Counted from the stretch's first letter, positions 16,837 to 26,546 are shown. The stretch: DNA of 64,000 nucleotides from Burkholderia cepacia (GCF_001039005.1 NZ_LDWR01000063.1:54039-118038); one strand, 5' to 3'. Translations and numbers: made by a program. The notes: generated by a model not told the origin, from the sequence alone.

Positions 16837-16867
16837 AGTCTCGAACGTTACGCTACGTGAGGGTCAA
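16837..16867 (-). promoter_or_regulatory. MerR-type promoter with 19-bp spacer
   Basis: On the minus strand TTGACC (16867-16862) and the weak GAGACT (16842-16837) are separated by 19 bp. An over-long 19-20 bp spacer is the hallmark of promoters remodelled by MerR proteins. It lies about 30 bp upstream of the MerR gene start. Confidence 0.5.
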
Positions 16868-16925
16868 GCGGAAGATCGGAAATCGGGCGCGCCGGGGATC
16901 GCGCGCGCCCGATCGAAAGGCCGGC

Positions 16926-18503
16926 TTATTGCGGCGAAGGCGGGGTGTCGGGCGTGGCGACGCGCGCTTCCTTGCCGGTTGTGCTGTCGCCGGCCGCCTT
17001 GTCGACGGTTTTGCCGGCTTTATCGGTCTTGTCGGCCTTGCCGGCCGGCGGCGTGCCCATCGCCTGATAGAGCCGCGCGGTATCCGCGAACCGCGCGCCG
17101 GTCGCGCGGATCTCGTCGAGCCGCGCGTTGCGGTACTGCAGTTCGCTGGCGCGCGCGGCCGACGGCGGCAGCGCGCCGAGCCGCACGCGGGCGGCCGCGT
17201 CGTCGTATGCGCCACGTGCGGACAGCGCGGCGCGGGACGACGCGTCGAGCGCTTCGGCATCGTGTTCGAGCGCCGCGAGCGAATCGGCGACGTTCTGGAA
17301 CGCGCCGAGCACGGCCTGCTTGTACTGGTCGACTGCGGCTTCGTAGGTGGCCTTCGCCGCGCGGCGCTGCGCGAACAGCGCGCCGCCGTGGAAGATCGGC
17401 TGGCTCAGCGACGCGCCGACGTTCCAGATCGCGCCGGCGCCCGACAGCATCGTCGGCCAGCTGAAGCCGCCTTGGCCCATCGCCGCCGATAGCGACAGCT
17501 GCGGGAACATCTGCGCGGTCGCGACGCCCACTTCGGCCGCGGCCGCCTTCAGCCCCGCGTCGGCCGCCTGGATGTCCGGGCGGCTTTGCAGCAGGTCCGA
17601 CGGCACGACGACGGGCACCTGTTCGGGCAGGTGCAGATCGGCGAGCGTGAGATCGGCCGGCGGCCGGTCGGGCGTGCGGCCGACCAGCACTGCGAGCGCA
17701 TGGCGTGCCGAGTCGCGCTGCTGGCGCAGCGCGGGCAGGCTTGCCGCAAACGTGTCGGCGCTTTGCCGCGCGGTCAGCGCGTCGCTGCGCGACGCCGAGC
17801 CGAGCGCGTAGCGGCGTTCGGCGTCGTGTGCCTGGTCGTTCGAAAGCGCGACGAGCCGCTCGGTCGTGTTGATCTGTGCGTTGAGCACCGACACCGTGAT
17901 CGACGCGGTGACGATGTTCGCGGCCAGCGCGCGTCGCGCGGATTCGAGCTGGAACGCGCTGACGTCGACGCGTTTCGCGAGCGCGCGGTTCGCGAAGCGG
18001 GAGACGCCGAACAGATCGATCGTGTAGCTCGCCTGCAGTTGCCCGACGAACGTGTCGTACAGCAGCGTCGGCGCGCCGAGCGCGGGAATCGGCACGCCGA
18101 GCGCGCGCTGGCGCGTGGCCTGGCCGCCCGCGTCGATCGACGGCAGCATCGAGCTGCCGATCTGTCCGCGCAGCTGTTCGCGTGCGGCATCCAGCGAATG
18201 CGACGCCGCACCGAGCGTCGGGCTGTTGCGCAGCCCTTCGTCGACGAGCGCGTTCAGCGAATCGGAGCGGTACTGCTTCCACCAGTCGGGCACGGGCTGT
18301 GCGCCGACCTCGAACTGCTGCGCGACGCCTTGCGCGGACACGGTCTGCTGGATTTGCGGCGCCGTGCCGTAATGCGCGGGCGACGGCATCGCGGGCGGCT
18401 CGCCGCTCGGCGCGAACCACGCGCAGCCGGCGAGCGGGCCGGCGAGGCTCGCGGCCGCGAGCGCCCGCACGGCTTTCGTTTTCAGGTTCATCGATACGTC
18501 CAT
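16926..18503 (-). CDS. RND efflux outer-membrane channel lipoprotein, NodT family
   Basis: A 525-residue TolC-like outer-membrane factor. A lipoprotein signal ends at LAGPLAGC (Cys27), then MPSPAHYG and two OEP repeats rich in alanine-coiled coil (EQLRGQIGSSMLPSIDAGG near 110-130, AAAEVGVATAQMFPQLSLSAAMG near 330-350). These trimers form the exit duct of tripartite pumps. The last ~45 residues are Lys/Asp/Ala-rich (KADKTDKAGKTVDKAAGD), an unusual hydrophilic tail. Third gene of the minus-strand operon, 2 bp from the permease. An alternative start is the ATG at 18491. Confidence 0.9.
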   Translation of the reverse strand: MDVSMNLKTKAVRALAAASLAGPLAGCAWFAPSGEPPAMPSPAHYGTAPQIQQTVSAQGVAQQFEVGAQPVPDWWKQYRSDSLNALVDEGLRNSPTLGAASHSLDAAREQLRGQIGSSMLPSIDAGGQATRQRALGVPIPALGAPTLLYDTFVGQLQASYTIDLFGVSRFANRALAKRVDVSAFQLESARRALAANIVTASITVSVLNAQINTTERLVALSNDQAHDAERRYALGSASRSDALTARQSADTFAASLPALRQQRDSARHALAVLVGRTPDRPPADLTLADLHLPEQVPVVVPSDLLQSRPDIQAADAGLKAAAAEVGVATAQMFPQLSLSAAMGQGGFSWPTMLSGAGAIWNVGASLSQPIFHGGALFAQRRAAKATYEAAVDQYKQAVLGAFQNVADSLAALEHDAEALDASSRAALSARGAYDDAAARVRLGALPPSAARASELQYRNARLDEIRATGARFADTARLYQAMGTPPAGKADKTDKAGKTVDKAAGDSTTGKEARVATPDTPPSPQ

Positions 18504-18505
18504 GG

Positions 18506-21500
18506 TCAGGCTCCCGACGGCGCGGCCGGCGTGCTGCCGCCTGGCGGCGGACCGTCCTGCGGGTCACGTTCGTCGCGCTTCACGCGGAACCACGTCGCGT
18601 ACAGCGCGGGCAGGTAGAACAGCGTCAGCACGGTTGCGCTCGTGATGCCGCCCATCAGCGCGGTTGCCATCGGCCCGAAGAAGTTCGAGCGCAGCAGCGG
18701 GATCAGCGCGAGCACGGCGGCCGCGGCCGTCAGCGTGATCGGGCGGAAACGCCGCACGGTCGCGCCGATGATCGCGTCGACCCGGCCGTGGCCGACCGCG
18801 ATGTCCTGCTCGATCTGGTCGACGAGGATCACCGAGTTGCGCATGATGATCCCGAACATCGCGATCACGCCGAGCATCGCGACGAAGCCGAACGGCTGGC
18901 CGAACAGCAGCAGCGTCGCGACCACGCCGATCAGCCCGAGCGGCGCGGTCAGCACGACCATCAGCACGCGCGAGAAGCTTTGCAACTGGATCATCAGCAG
19001 CGTGAACACGGCGATCGCCATCAGCGGCATCTGCGCATTGATCGACGTCTGCGCCTTCGCGCTTTCCTCGACCGAGCCTCCGATGTTGATCTGATAGCCG
19101 ACCGGCAACTGCGCGCGCAGCGCGTTCAGCTTCGCGTCGATCGCATGCGTGACGTCGATGCCCTGCGCGCCGGCGCGCACGTCCGACTGCACGGTGATGG
19201 TTGGCTGGCGATCGCGCTCCCACACGACGCCGTATTCGAGCGTCGGCTTGAAGCGGCCGAGCGAGCCGAGCGGCACCGGGCCGTTCGGCGTCGGCAGCGC
19301 GAGGCCAGCAAGCTTCGCGGGGTCGACGCGATCGGCCCGCGGCGCGCGCAGGTCGACCGCGATCAGCTTGTCGCGCTCGCGGTACTGCGTGACGGTCGTG
19401 CCGGACAGCGTCATCGCGAGGAAGCTCGACACGTCCTGCGACGTGACGTTCAGCTCGCGTGCCTTCTTCTGGTCGATCTCGAAGCGCACCGAGCGCTCGG
19501 CGGGTTCATCCCAGTCGAACTGCACGTTCACGGCACGCGCATCGCCGCGCATCGTCGCCGCGACCTTCTCGGCGATCGAGCGGACCGTCGCGATGCTGTC
19601 GCCGCTCACGCGGAACTGCACCGGATAGCCGACCGGCGGGCCGTTCTCGAGTCGCGACAGGCGCCAGCGTACGGCCGGGAACTGGTCGCGCAGCGTGGTT
19701 TCGAGCCAGGTCGCGAGCTTTTCGCGATCCTCGACCGATTTCGCGGTGATCACGAACTGCGCGAAGTTCGGCAACTGAAGCTGCTGGTCGAGCGGCAGGT
19801 AGAAGCGCGGCGCGCCGCTGCCGACGAAGCTCACCGAATGATCGATCTCGGGGCGCTTGTCGATCACCTTCTCGAGGCGTTCGGTCTCGCGCAGCGTCGC
19901 CGCGAACGACGCACCCTCGGGCAGCCGCAGGTCGACCAGCAGCTCGGGCCGGTCGGAACTCGGGAAGAACTGCTGCGGCACCAGCGAGAAGCCCATCAGC
20001 GCCACGACGAACAGCGCGCCCGTGATCAGCAGCACGACGAAGCGCCGCTCGATGCACCAGTCGATCCAGCCGCGCAGCCGCCGGTAGAAGCGCGTGTCGT
20101 AGATGTCGTGTTCGTGGTCGTCGGGCAGGTGCGCCTCGTGCGCGTGCCGTTTGCGCTCGGGCAGCAGGTAATAACCGAGCAGCGGGATCAGCACGACGGC
20201 CGCGAACCACGACGCGATCAGCGCGATCGCCGACACCTCGAAGATCGAGCGCGTGTATTCGCCGGTGCTCGATTTCGCGAGCGCGATCGGCAGGAAGCCC
20301 GACACGGTGACGAGCGTGCCCGTCAGCATCGGAAACGCGGTGCTGGTGTACGCGAACGCGGCGGCGCGCGCACGGCTGTAGCCCTGTTCGAGCTTCACGG
20401 CCATCATCTCGACCGCGATGATCGCGTCGTCGACGAGCAGCCCGAGCGCGAGCACGAGCGTGCCGAGCGACACCTTGTGCAGCCCGATGTCGAACAGGTA
20501 CATGAAGAGGGCCGTCACCGCGAGCACGACGGGAATCGAGATCACGACGACCATCCCGGTGCGCAGGCCGAGCGACACGAGGCTCACGACCAGCACGATC
20601 GCGACGGCTTCGGCGACGGCCTCGAGGAAGTCGTCGACCGAACGCGCGACCGCATGCGGCATGCTCGACACCAGGGTCAGCTTGAGGCCGGCCGGCAGTT
20701 GCGCCTGCAGGTTCTTCGATTCGGCGTCGAGCGCCTTGCCGAGCCGGATCACGTCGCCGCCCGGCTGCATCGTCACGCCGATGCCGAGCACAGCCTTGCC
20801 GGCCGCCCGCATCTGCGTGATGACCGGATCGTCGTAGCCGCGCCTGACCGTCGCGAGATCGCCGAGCCGGAACGTGCGGCCGTTGATGCGGATCAGCGTA
20901 TCGGCGATCGCGTCGACATTGTCGAACTGGCCGCTCGGACGCACGAACACGCGATCGTCGGCGGTCGTCAGCACGCCGGCCGACGAGATGTCGTTCTGTG
21001 CGTTGATCGCCTGCCCGAGCTGCTGCGGCGAGATGCCGAGGCGCGTGAGCTGCGCGTTGTTGACCTCGATGAAGATCCGCTGGTCGGGGTCGCCGAAATA
21101 GTCGACCTTGCCGACGCCCGGCACGCGCAGCAGCACGGTGCGCAACTGGTCCGCATAGTCGTGGAGCTGCGCGGGCGAGAAACCGTCGCCCTCGAGCGTC
21201 CAGATGTTGGTGTAGACGTCGCCGAATTCGTCGTTGAAGAACGGGCCCTGCACGCCGGGCGGCAGCGTATAGCCGATGTCGCCGACCTTCTTGCGGATCT
21301 GGTACCAGGTATCGGGCACGTCCTTCACGGGCGCCGAATCCTTCATCGTGAAGAAGATCAGCGATTCGCCGGGGCGCGAGTAGCTGCGCAGGAAATCGAT
21401 GGCCGGCGTTTCCTGCAGCTTGCGGCCGATCCGGTCGGTCACCTGTTCCTGCACCTGCCGCGCGGTCGCGCCGGGCCAGAACGTGCGGATCACCATCACG

Positions 21501-21655
21501 CGGAACGTGAACGGCGGGTCTTCCGATTGGGCGAGCCGCGTGTACGCGAGGATGCCTGCGAGCGTCGCGAGCGCGATCAGGTAGACGACGAGCGCCTGGT
21601 GGCGCAGCGCCCACGCCGACAGGTTGAACCGGCCTTCTTCGCGGGGGGTGCTCAC
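18506..21655 (-). CDS. RND multidrug efflux permease (HAE1 type)
   Basis: A 1049-residue inner-membrane proton antiporter with the RND layout of twelve transmembrane helices and two large periplasmic loops. The first helix is LVVYLIALATLAGILAYTRLA; the proton-relay aspartates lie in LGLLVDDAIIAVEMM near residue 400. Length fits the AcrB group, sequence being nearer TriC/MexK-like pumps. The start is GTG 21655, overlapping the adaptor stop by 4 nt (GTGA) with GGAGGA upstream. The open frame continues to 22942 but through the adaptor gene in another frame. Substrates cannot be told from sequence. Confidence 0.92.
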   Translation of the reverse strand: MSTPREEGRFNLSAWALRHQALVVYLIALATLAGILAYTRLAQSEDPPFTFRVMVIRTFWPGATARQVQEQVTDRIGRKLQETPAIDFLRSYSRPGESLIFFTMKDSAPVKDVPDTWYQIRKKVGDIGYTLPPGVQGPFFNDEFGDVYTNIWTLEGDGFSPAQLHDYADQLRTVLLRVPGVGKVDYFGDPDQRIFIEVNNAQLTRLGISPQQLGQAINAQNDISSAGVLTTADDRVFVRPSGQFDNVDAIADTLIRINGRTFRLGDLATVRRGYDDPVITQMRAAGKAVLGIGVTMQPGGDVIRLGKALDAESKNLQAQLPAGLKLTLVSSMPHAVARSVDDFLEAVAEAVAIVLVVSLVSLGLRTGMVVVISIPVVLAVTALFMYLFDIGLHKVSLGTLVLALGLLVDDAIIAVEMMAVKLEQGYSRARAAAFAYTSTAFPMLTGTLVTVSGFLPIALAKSSTGEYTRSIFEVSAIALIASWFAAVVLIPLLGYYLLPERKRHAHEAHLPDDHEHDIYDTRFYRRLRGWIDWCIERRFVVLLITGALFVVALMGFSLVPQQFFPSSDRPELLVDLRLPEGASFAATLRETERLEKVIDKRPEIDHSVSFVGSGAPRFYLPLDQQLQLPNFAQFVITAKSVEDREKLATWLETTLRDQFPAVRWRLSRLENGPPVGYPVQFRVSGDSIATVRSIAEKVAATMRGDARAVNVQFDWDEPAERSVRFEIDQKKARELNVTSQDVSSFLAMTLSGTTVTQYRERDKLIAVDLRAPRADRVDPAKLAGLALPTPNGPVPLGSLGRFKPTLEYGVVWERDRQPTITVQSDVRAGAQGIDVTHAIDAKLNALRAQLPVGYQINIGGSVEESAKAQTSINAQMPLMAIAVFTLLMIQLQSFSRVLMVVLTAPLGLIGVVATLLLFGQPFGFVAMLGVIAMFGIIMRNSVILVDQIEQDIAVGHGRVDAIIGATVRRFRPITLTAAAAVLALIPLLRSNFFGPMATALMGGITSATVLTLFYLPALYATWFRVKRDERDPQDGPPPGGSTPAAPSGA

Positions 21656-22761
21656 GATGCGAAGTCCTCCGGATGCAGCGGCGCGATCGGGCGCACCTTC
21701 TCGCCCGCGCTGACCGTATGCACGCCCTGCAGCACGACGCGTTCGCCCGGCTGCAGCCCGCGCGACACGGTCACCGTGCGTTCGTTGAAGCGCGCGACGT
21801 CGACGCGGCGCAATTCGAGCGTGTCGTCCTTCGTGCGCACGACCCACACGGCCGGTTGCGCGCCGTCGTGGAACAGCGCGGTCGCGGGCAGCGTGATCGG
21901 TTGCGCGTCGCCGGCGGCCGGCGTGCCGTCGAACGCGACGCTGGCGGTCATCCCGAGGCGGATCGCCGGATCGGGCGCGGCGAGCGTGAGCTTCACGCGA
22001 TAGGTGCGGCTTTGCGGATCGGCGGCCGGCGCGATTTCGCGCACCTTCGCGGCGAACTGGCGGCCTGGCAGCGACGGCAGCGTGACGGTCGCCGCATGGC
22101 CGGGCGCGAGCGACGCGAGCGCGGCCTCGGGCACGTCGCTGACGACGTCGACGTCGCCGGACCACGCGAGCTGGTAGACGGCTTGACCGGCCGACACGTT
22201 CTGGCCGGTGTCGGCCTGTTCGGCGGTGATGGTGCCCGCATGATCGGCGACGAGCGTCGCGTAGCGGAGCTGGTTCTTCGCGAGCGCGAGCTGCTGCTGC
22301 GCCTGGTCGCGTTGCGCGAGCGCCGACGTGTAGCTGTTCTCGGTCTGCTCGAGCTGCGCGGTCGCGATCAGGTTTTCGCGTGCCTGCGCGCGATCGCGGT
22401 CGAGCTGCTGCTTCGCGAACGCCAGGCTGTGCGTCGCGGCATCCAGCTGCGCCTGCGCGCTCGCGGCGTTTTTCTCGACGTCGGACGGATCGAGCAGCGC
22501 GACGACCTGGCCGACCTTGACCGTATCGCCGAGGCGCACCTTGCGCTCGACGATCTTGCCGGCGATGCGGAACGACAGCGGCGTCGCGTAGCGCGGCTGG
22601 ATCTCGCCGGGGAGCGTGCGCGCGGCCGCCGCGTCGTCGGCGTGCGCGGGCAGCGCGACGACGGGGCGTGGCGCGGGCGGCGCGGATTCTTTCGGATGAC
22701 AGGCGGCAAGGACAAGCGCGGCGCCGATCAGCAGCGCGGCGCGGGAACCGGAGCGATTCAC
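21652..22761 (-). CDS. RND efflux periplasmic adaptor (membrane fusion) lipoprotein
   Basis: A 369-residue HlyD/AcrA-type adaptor. I chose GTG 22761, which gives a short lipoprotein signal ending LVLAAC; a TTG at 22800 would add 13 residues ahead of it. Lipoyl-like half-motifs (KIVERKVRLGDTVKVGQVVALLD and YATLVADHAGTITAEQADTGQNV) flank an alpha-hairpin (~100-160). The beta-barrel and membrane-proximal domains follow. It joins the permease to the outer-membrane channel and starts the operon adaptor-permease-channel, divergent from a TetR gene. Confidence 0.9.
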   Translation of the reverse strand: MNRSGSRAALLIGAALVLAACHPKESAPPAPRPVVALPAHADDAAAARTLPGEIQPRYATPLSFRIAGKIVERKVRLGDTVKVGQVVALLDPSDVEKNAASAQAQLDAATHSLAFAKQQLDRDRAQARENLIATAQLEQTENSYTSALAQRDQAQQQLALAKNQLRYATLVADHAGTITAEQADTGQNVSAGQAVYQLAWSGDVDVVSDVPEAALASLAPGHAATVTLPSLPGRQFAAKVREIAPAADPQSRTYRVKLTLAAPDPAIRLGMTASVAFDGTPAAGDAQPITLPATALFHDGAQPAVWVVRTKDDTLELRRVDVARFNERTVTVSRGLQPGERVVLQGVHTVSAGEKVRPIAPLHPEDFAS

Positions 22762-22868
22762 GAAACCCCCAGGTGAGGTGGAGCGGAACGAAGCCGGCAA
22801 GCGCGACGGGCGCTTGCCCCAAGCGGCGCCGGCACGGGCGCGCGGACAACATCTTTCGGAAACTGTGG

Positions 22869-22912
22869 CGGATTCTAATGCACACCTGTATCCGAATGCA
22901 AAGATGAATCCG
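22869..22912. promoter_or_regulatory. Efflux operon promoter inside a TetR-type inverted repeat
   Basis: CGGATTC (22869-22875) and GAATCCG (22906-22912) are inverted repeats flanking a minus-strand promoter: -35 TTGCAT (22901-22896), 18-bp spacer, -10 TAGAAT (22877-22872). The -10 matches five of six consensus bases. A repressor bound here would close the efflux promoter, and the neighbouring TetR gene is the obvious source. Confidence 0.6.
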
Positions 22913-22940
22913 AAAGGGAATTGGTGCTAGACTGCGCGCC

Positions 22941-23561
22941 ATGAAACCACAGCGCTTAACTCGCGAGCAGAGCAGGGACCAGACGCGTGAACGTCTGCTG
23001 AAAGCCGCGCACCGTATTTTTCTGAAGAAAGGCTATGTGGCCGCGAGCGTCGAGGACGTCGCGGCAGCGGCCGGCTATACGCGCGGCGCGTTCTACTCGA
23101 ATTTCCGCAGCAAGTCGGACCTGCTGCTGGAGCTGCTCGAGCACGACCACGCGTCGGTGCGGGCCGATTTCGAGGCGATCTTCGAAGGAGGCGGGCCGCG
23201 CGAGCAGATGGAATCGATGGCGCTTGCGTACTACCGGACGCTGTTTCGCGACGACGAATACTCGCTGCTGTGGGGCGAGGCGAAGCTGCAGGCGGCGCGC
23301 GACGCGAAGTTCCGCGTGCGCTTCAACCAGTTCCTGCACGGCAAGCGCATGCAGATGGCCGAATTCATCCAGCGCTTTGCCGAGCGCGCGGGCACGCCGC
23401 TGCTGCTGCCGGCGGACACGCTCGCGTTCGGGTTGATGTGCCTGTGCGACGGCGTGCAGTCGTACTACACGGCTGATCCGCAGCACGTGTCGGCCGACAC
23501 GGCCGAAGCGGTGCTCGCGGGGTTCTTCGCGCGGGTCGTGCTGGGGCGCGCGCCGGACTGA
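22941..23561 (+). CDS. TetR-family repressor of the RND efflux operon
   Basis: A 206-residue regulator. The helix-turn-helix is AAHRIFLKKGYVAASVEDVAAAAGYTRGAFYSNFRSKSDLL (~22-62), the AcrR-like form with GAFYSNFRSK. The rest is the helical ligand-binding domain, including the DDEYSLLWGEAKLQAARD segment. Divergent orientation to the pump operon, with a shared 180-bp spacer carrying an inverted repeat over the pump promoter, indicates local repression relieved by a pump substrate. Confidence 0.9.
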   Translation: MKPQRLTREQSRDQTRERLLKAAHRIFLKKGYVAASVEDVAAAAGYTRGAFYSNFRSKSDLLLELLEHDHASVRADFEAIFEGGGPREQMESMALAYYRTLFRDDEYSLLWGEAKLQAARDAKFRVRFNQFLHGKRMQMAEFIQRFAERAGTPLLLPADTLAFGLMCLCDGVQSYYTADPQHVSADTAEAVLAGFFARVVLGRAPD

Positions 23562-23588
23562 CCGGCACATGCGGTTCGGCGGCGCGTT

Positions 23589-25358
23589 TCAGCGCTCGCC
23601 GGTCATCCTGCGGTACGCGTCGAGCAGCGACGTCTTGTAGACCACCCCCGCGAGCGTCGGCTCGGCCTCGCTTTCGATCACCGGCAGCCGTTCGCCCTGG
23701 AACGCCATGAAGCGCTCGAGCGCGGTGGCCAGCGGCATGTCGGGCGTGAGAAGCGGAAACGGCGTATGCGCGTAGTGCGCGGCCGTCTTGTCGGTCGTGT
23801 CGCGCTTGTCGAGCAGATCCGACGTGATGTCCTTCAGCGCGACCGCGCCGCGGAAGCGCCCGGCGTCATCGGTCACGTACAGGTACTTCACCGGATATTC
23901 GAGAAACACGCGCGTCATGTCGGCGACGCTCGCGGTGAGCGGCACGACCGTCTGCGCGGGCTGGATCAGTTCGCGCATCTGCGTGGTGCGCAGCCGCAGC
24001 CGTTCCTGTGCGTCCTGGTAGTGGTGCAGCGTGATCTCGTACATCGACGTCGTGCCCGTCGCGCGGGCGACGAAATACGCGAACACGCACGACACCAGCA
24101 GCGGCAGCACGACCTGGTAGCTCAGCGTCATCTCGAAGATCATCAGGATCGCCATCAGCGGCGCCTGCGTGGCGCCCGCCATGAATGCGCCCATCCCGAC
24201 GATCGCGTAAGCGAAATACGCGGACGTATGGCCGGGCCACAGCGCTTCCATCGCGAGCCCGAACAGCGAACCGAACACCGCGCCGACGAACAGCGTCGGC
24301 GTGAAGACGCCGCCGATCGCGCCCGAGCCGACCGTCGCGGAGGTCGCAACCACCTTGAACACGAGCACCGCGACGAGCGCCTGCCAGGTCCACGGCGAAT
24401 GCAGGATGTTGTTCACGACGCTGTAGCCGTTACCCCACACGTCCGGCGTCCATATCGAGATCACGCCGACGACGAGGCCGCCGAGCGCGAGCCGCACCGG
24501 CAGTGGCATCGGCAGCCGCTTGAACTGGTTCTTCGACGCGTCGAGCAGGTGCAGGAACTGCGGCGCGAGCACGCCGCACAGCGCGCCGAGCACGACGAAC
24601 AGCAGCACCTCGGGGCCCGTGACGGCCGGGAACACCGGCATCTCGTACGGCGGCCGGTAGCCGGCGAATTCGCGCATCACGATGTTCGCGACGACCGACG
24701 CGACGACCATCGGCCCGAAGCTTTCCATCGCGATCGTGCCGAGCACGATTTCCGACACGAAGAACGCGCCGGCGATCGGCGCGTTGTAGGCGGACGTGAT
24801 GCCGGCGGCGGCCCCGCAGGCGACCAGCAGGCGCAGGCGCGGCGGATCGAAGTGCACGAAGCGGCCGACCAGCGACGCGGCGAGTGCCGCGAGCTGCACC
24901 ATCGGGCCTTCGCGGCCGATCGAGCCGCCGCTGCCGATCGTCAGTAGCGACGACACGCTGCGCCACAGGCTCTGCCGCACGGGCACGATGCCGTTGCCGA
25001 GCGCGACGGATTCCATGTAGTCGGTCTTGCCGGAAGCCTTGTCGCCGCGCGTCGCGAGCAGCAGCACGCAGCCGGCGAGGAAGCCGCCCGCGGCCGGCAT
25101 CCAGAACCGCACGTACCACGGCAGGCTCTTCGCCATCTGGACGAAGCTGCCGCTGCGCCCGGAGATCAGGTGCTGCATCAGGTCGATGCCTTCGCGGAAC
25201 GCCATGGTGGCAAAGGCGCCGCCGACGCCGACGATGGCCGACCAGATCAGCATCGTATGGGCGTCCGACAGGCGGAACAGCGTTTGGGCGCGAGTGCGCA
25301 GCTTCAGCAGGAACGAGAGCACGGCTGAAAGAGGGCGATGGAAAACGACGCGAAGCAT
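23589..25358 (-). CDS. ClC-family chloride channel/antiporter with CBS domains
   Basis: A 589-residue ClC protein. Selectivity-filter motifs are visible: GSGGSIGREGPMVQ (~145-158), the central GSGAIGGVFTPTLFVGA, and a late tyrosine region. The proton-pathway gating glutamate is present in GREGP. The last ~120 residues form a CBS pair (VVPLTASVADMTRVFLEYP and FPLLTPDMPLATALERFMAF). Domain order resembles ClcB-like voltage-gated homologues. I placed the start at ATG 25358; the frame extends to 25427 into the neighbouring gene end. Role in acid tolerance or ion balance is inferred from family. Confidence 0.87.
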   Translation of the reverse strand: MLRVVFHRPLSAVLSFLLKLRTRAQTLFRLSDAHTMLIWSAIVGVGGAFATMAFREGIDLMQHLISGRSGSFVQMAKSLPWYVRFWMPAAGGFLAGCVLLLATRGDKASGKTDYMESVALGNGIVPVRQSLWRSVSSLLTIGSGGSIGREGPMVQLAALAASLVGRFVHFDPPRLRLLVACGAAAGITSAYNAPIAGAFFVSEIVLGTIAMESFGPMVVASVVANIVMREFAGYRPPYEMPVFPAVTGPEVLLFVVLGALCGVLAPQFLHLLDASKNQFKRLPMPLPVRLALGGLVVGVISIWTPDVWGNGYSVVNNILHSPWTWQALVAVLVFKVVATSATVGSGAIGGVFTPTLFVGAVFGSLFGLAMEALWPGHTSAYFAYAIVGMGAFMAGATQAPLMAILMIFEMTLSYQVVLPLLVSCVFAYFVARATGTTSMYEITLHHYQDAQERLRLRTTQMRELIQPAQTVVPLTASVADMTRVFLEYPVKYLYVTDDAGRFRGAVALKDITSDLLDKRDTTDKTAAHYAHTPFPLLTPDMPLATALERFMAFQGERLPVIESEAEPTLAGVVYKTSLLDAYRRMTGER

Positions 25359-25419
25359 AGCATTGCGCCGCGCCCGCGGGACCATCCCGTCGGGCGCGGC
25401 GCGCGAAGTGTTGCGGGGC

Positions 25420-26487
25420 TCAGCCAAGCCAATGTTGTACCGCCCAGGTGATCGCGTAGCCGCCGGCGATCAGCCACACGTAGAGGATCAGGCCGGTCAT
25501 CAGCGCGCGGGGGCCGGCCGCGCGGATCTGCGACACGCGCGTTTCGATACCGAGCGCGGTCATCGCCATCGTCAGCGCGAAGGTGTCGAGCACGTTCAGC
25601 GTGTGGGTGACCTGGCCCGGCAGCACGTTCAGCGAGTTGACGATCACGAAGCCGAGGAAGCCGAGCGCGAACCAGGGCACGGCCACCTTGCGCTTGCCTT
25701 GCGCACCGCCGGCCGTCGCACGCGCCGAACGGGCGAGCCACCAGCCGAGCACCAGCAGCACGGGGACCAGCAGCATCACGCGCGTCATCTTGACGATCGT
25801 CGCGATGTGCGCGACCTGCGGGCTGATGTCGCTCGCCGCGCCGACCACCTGTGCGACCTCGTGGATCGTGCCGCCGAAGAACAGGCCGAGGCCGGCCGGA
25901 TCGAGGTTCAGCAGCCCGGCGTGATACGCGATCGGATACAGGAACATCGACAGCGTGCCGAACAGCACGACGCTGCCCACGGCCATCGCGCTCTGGTGCG
26001 GCTTCGACTGCAGCGTCGACTCGAACGCGAGCACGGCGGCCGCGCCGCAGATCGCGCTGCCGGCGGCGGTCAGCAGCGCCGCGTCGCGGTCGAGCTTCAT
26101 CAGCTTCATGCCGGCCCAGGTGCCGATCACGAGCGTGCTGACGACGACCAGTACCGAGACCGTCAGGCCCGGCAGCCCGACCTGCGCGATTTCCTGCAGG
26201 CTCACGCGCAACCCGAAGAACGCGACCGCGATGCGCAGCAGCTTGCGCGCGGAGAAGTTGACGCCGGCCGCCCAGCTGGCCGGCATGCCGTCGCGCAGCG
26301 CATTGCCGTACAGCGCGCCGGCGACGATGCCGACGATCAGCGGCGACAGGCCGAGGCCCGCGATCGCGGGGAGCTCGGACAGGCTCGTGACGGCGGCGGC
26401 GAACAGCGCAACGAACAACACGCCGTTCAATTGGCCGCGCATCGACGGCGCGGCGTGGCTGAGATGAGGTGTCGGGGCAGTGGACAT
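25420..26487 (-). CDS. yeiH: YeiH-family membrane transporter (UPF0324), putative sulfate exporter
   Basis: A 355-residue membrane protein with about ten hydrophobic segments. Family marks are LSPLIVGIVAGALYGNAL, FFGLRVSLQEIAQVG, AAGSAICGAAAVLAFE and GGTIHEVAQVVGA. It is annotated generally as a putative sulfate exporter, though substrate evidence is thin. ATG 26487 (MSTAPTPHLSHAAP) is chosen over the ATG at 26523. It is divergent from a YeiE-like LysR gene, the same pair as in enterobacteria. Confidence 0.86.
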   Translation of the reverse strand: MSTAPTPHLSHAAPSMRGQLNGVLFVALFAAAVTSLSELPAIAGLGLSPLIVGIVAGALYGNALRDGMPASWAAGVNFSARKLLRIAVAFFGLRVSLQEIAQVGLPGLTVSVLVVVSTLVIGTWAGMKLMKLDRDAALLTAAGSAICGAAAVLAFESTLQSKPHQSAMAVGSVVLFGTLSMFLYPIAYHAGLLNLDPAGLGLFFGGTIHEVAQVVGAASDISPQVAHIATIVKMTRVMLLVPVLLVLGWWLARSARATAGGAQGKRKVAVPWFALGFLGFVIVNSLNVLPGQVTHTLNVLDTFALTMAMTALGIETRVSQIRAAGPRALMTGLILYVWLIAGGYAITWAVQHWLG

Positions 26488-26536
26488 GGAAGCACCGTGA
26501 TGGAGCATGTTGCGATGCTGCAATCCTAATTTTGTT

Positions 26537-26546
26537 ATATCGATAT
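26537..26546. promoter_or_regulatory. Palindrome in the yeiH-yeiE spacer
   Basis: ATATCGATAT is a perfect 10-bp palindrome in the A+T-rich 112-bp divergent spacer, a plausible half of a LysR-type box (T-N11-A pattern) controlling both genes. Confidence 0.4.

Noticed and set aside
18506..22942. A single 1478-codon reading frame on the minus strand
   Set aside because: The upstream part is out of frame with the adaptor gene and shows no family similarity; the true permease begins at GTG 21655.
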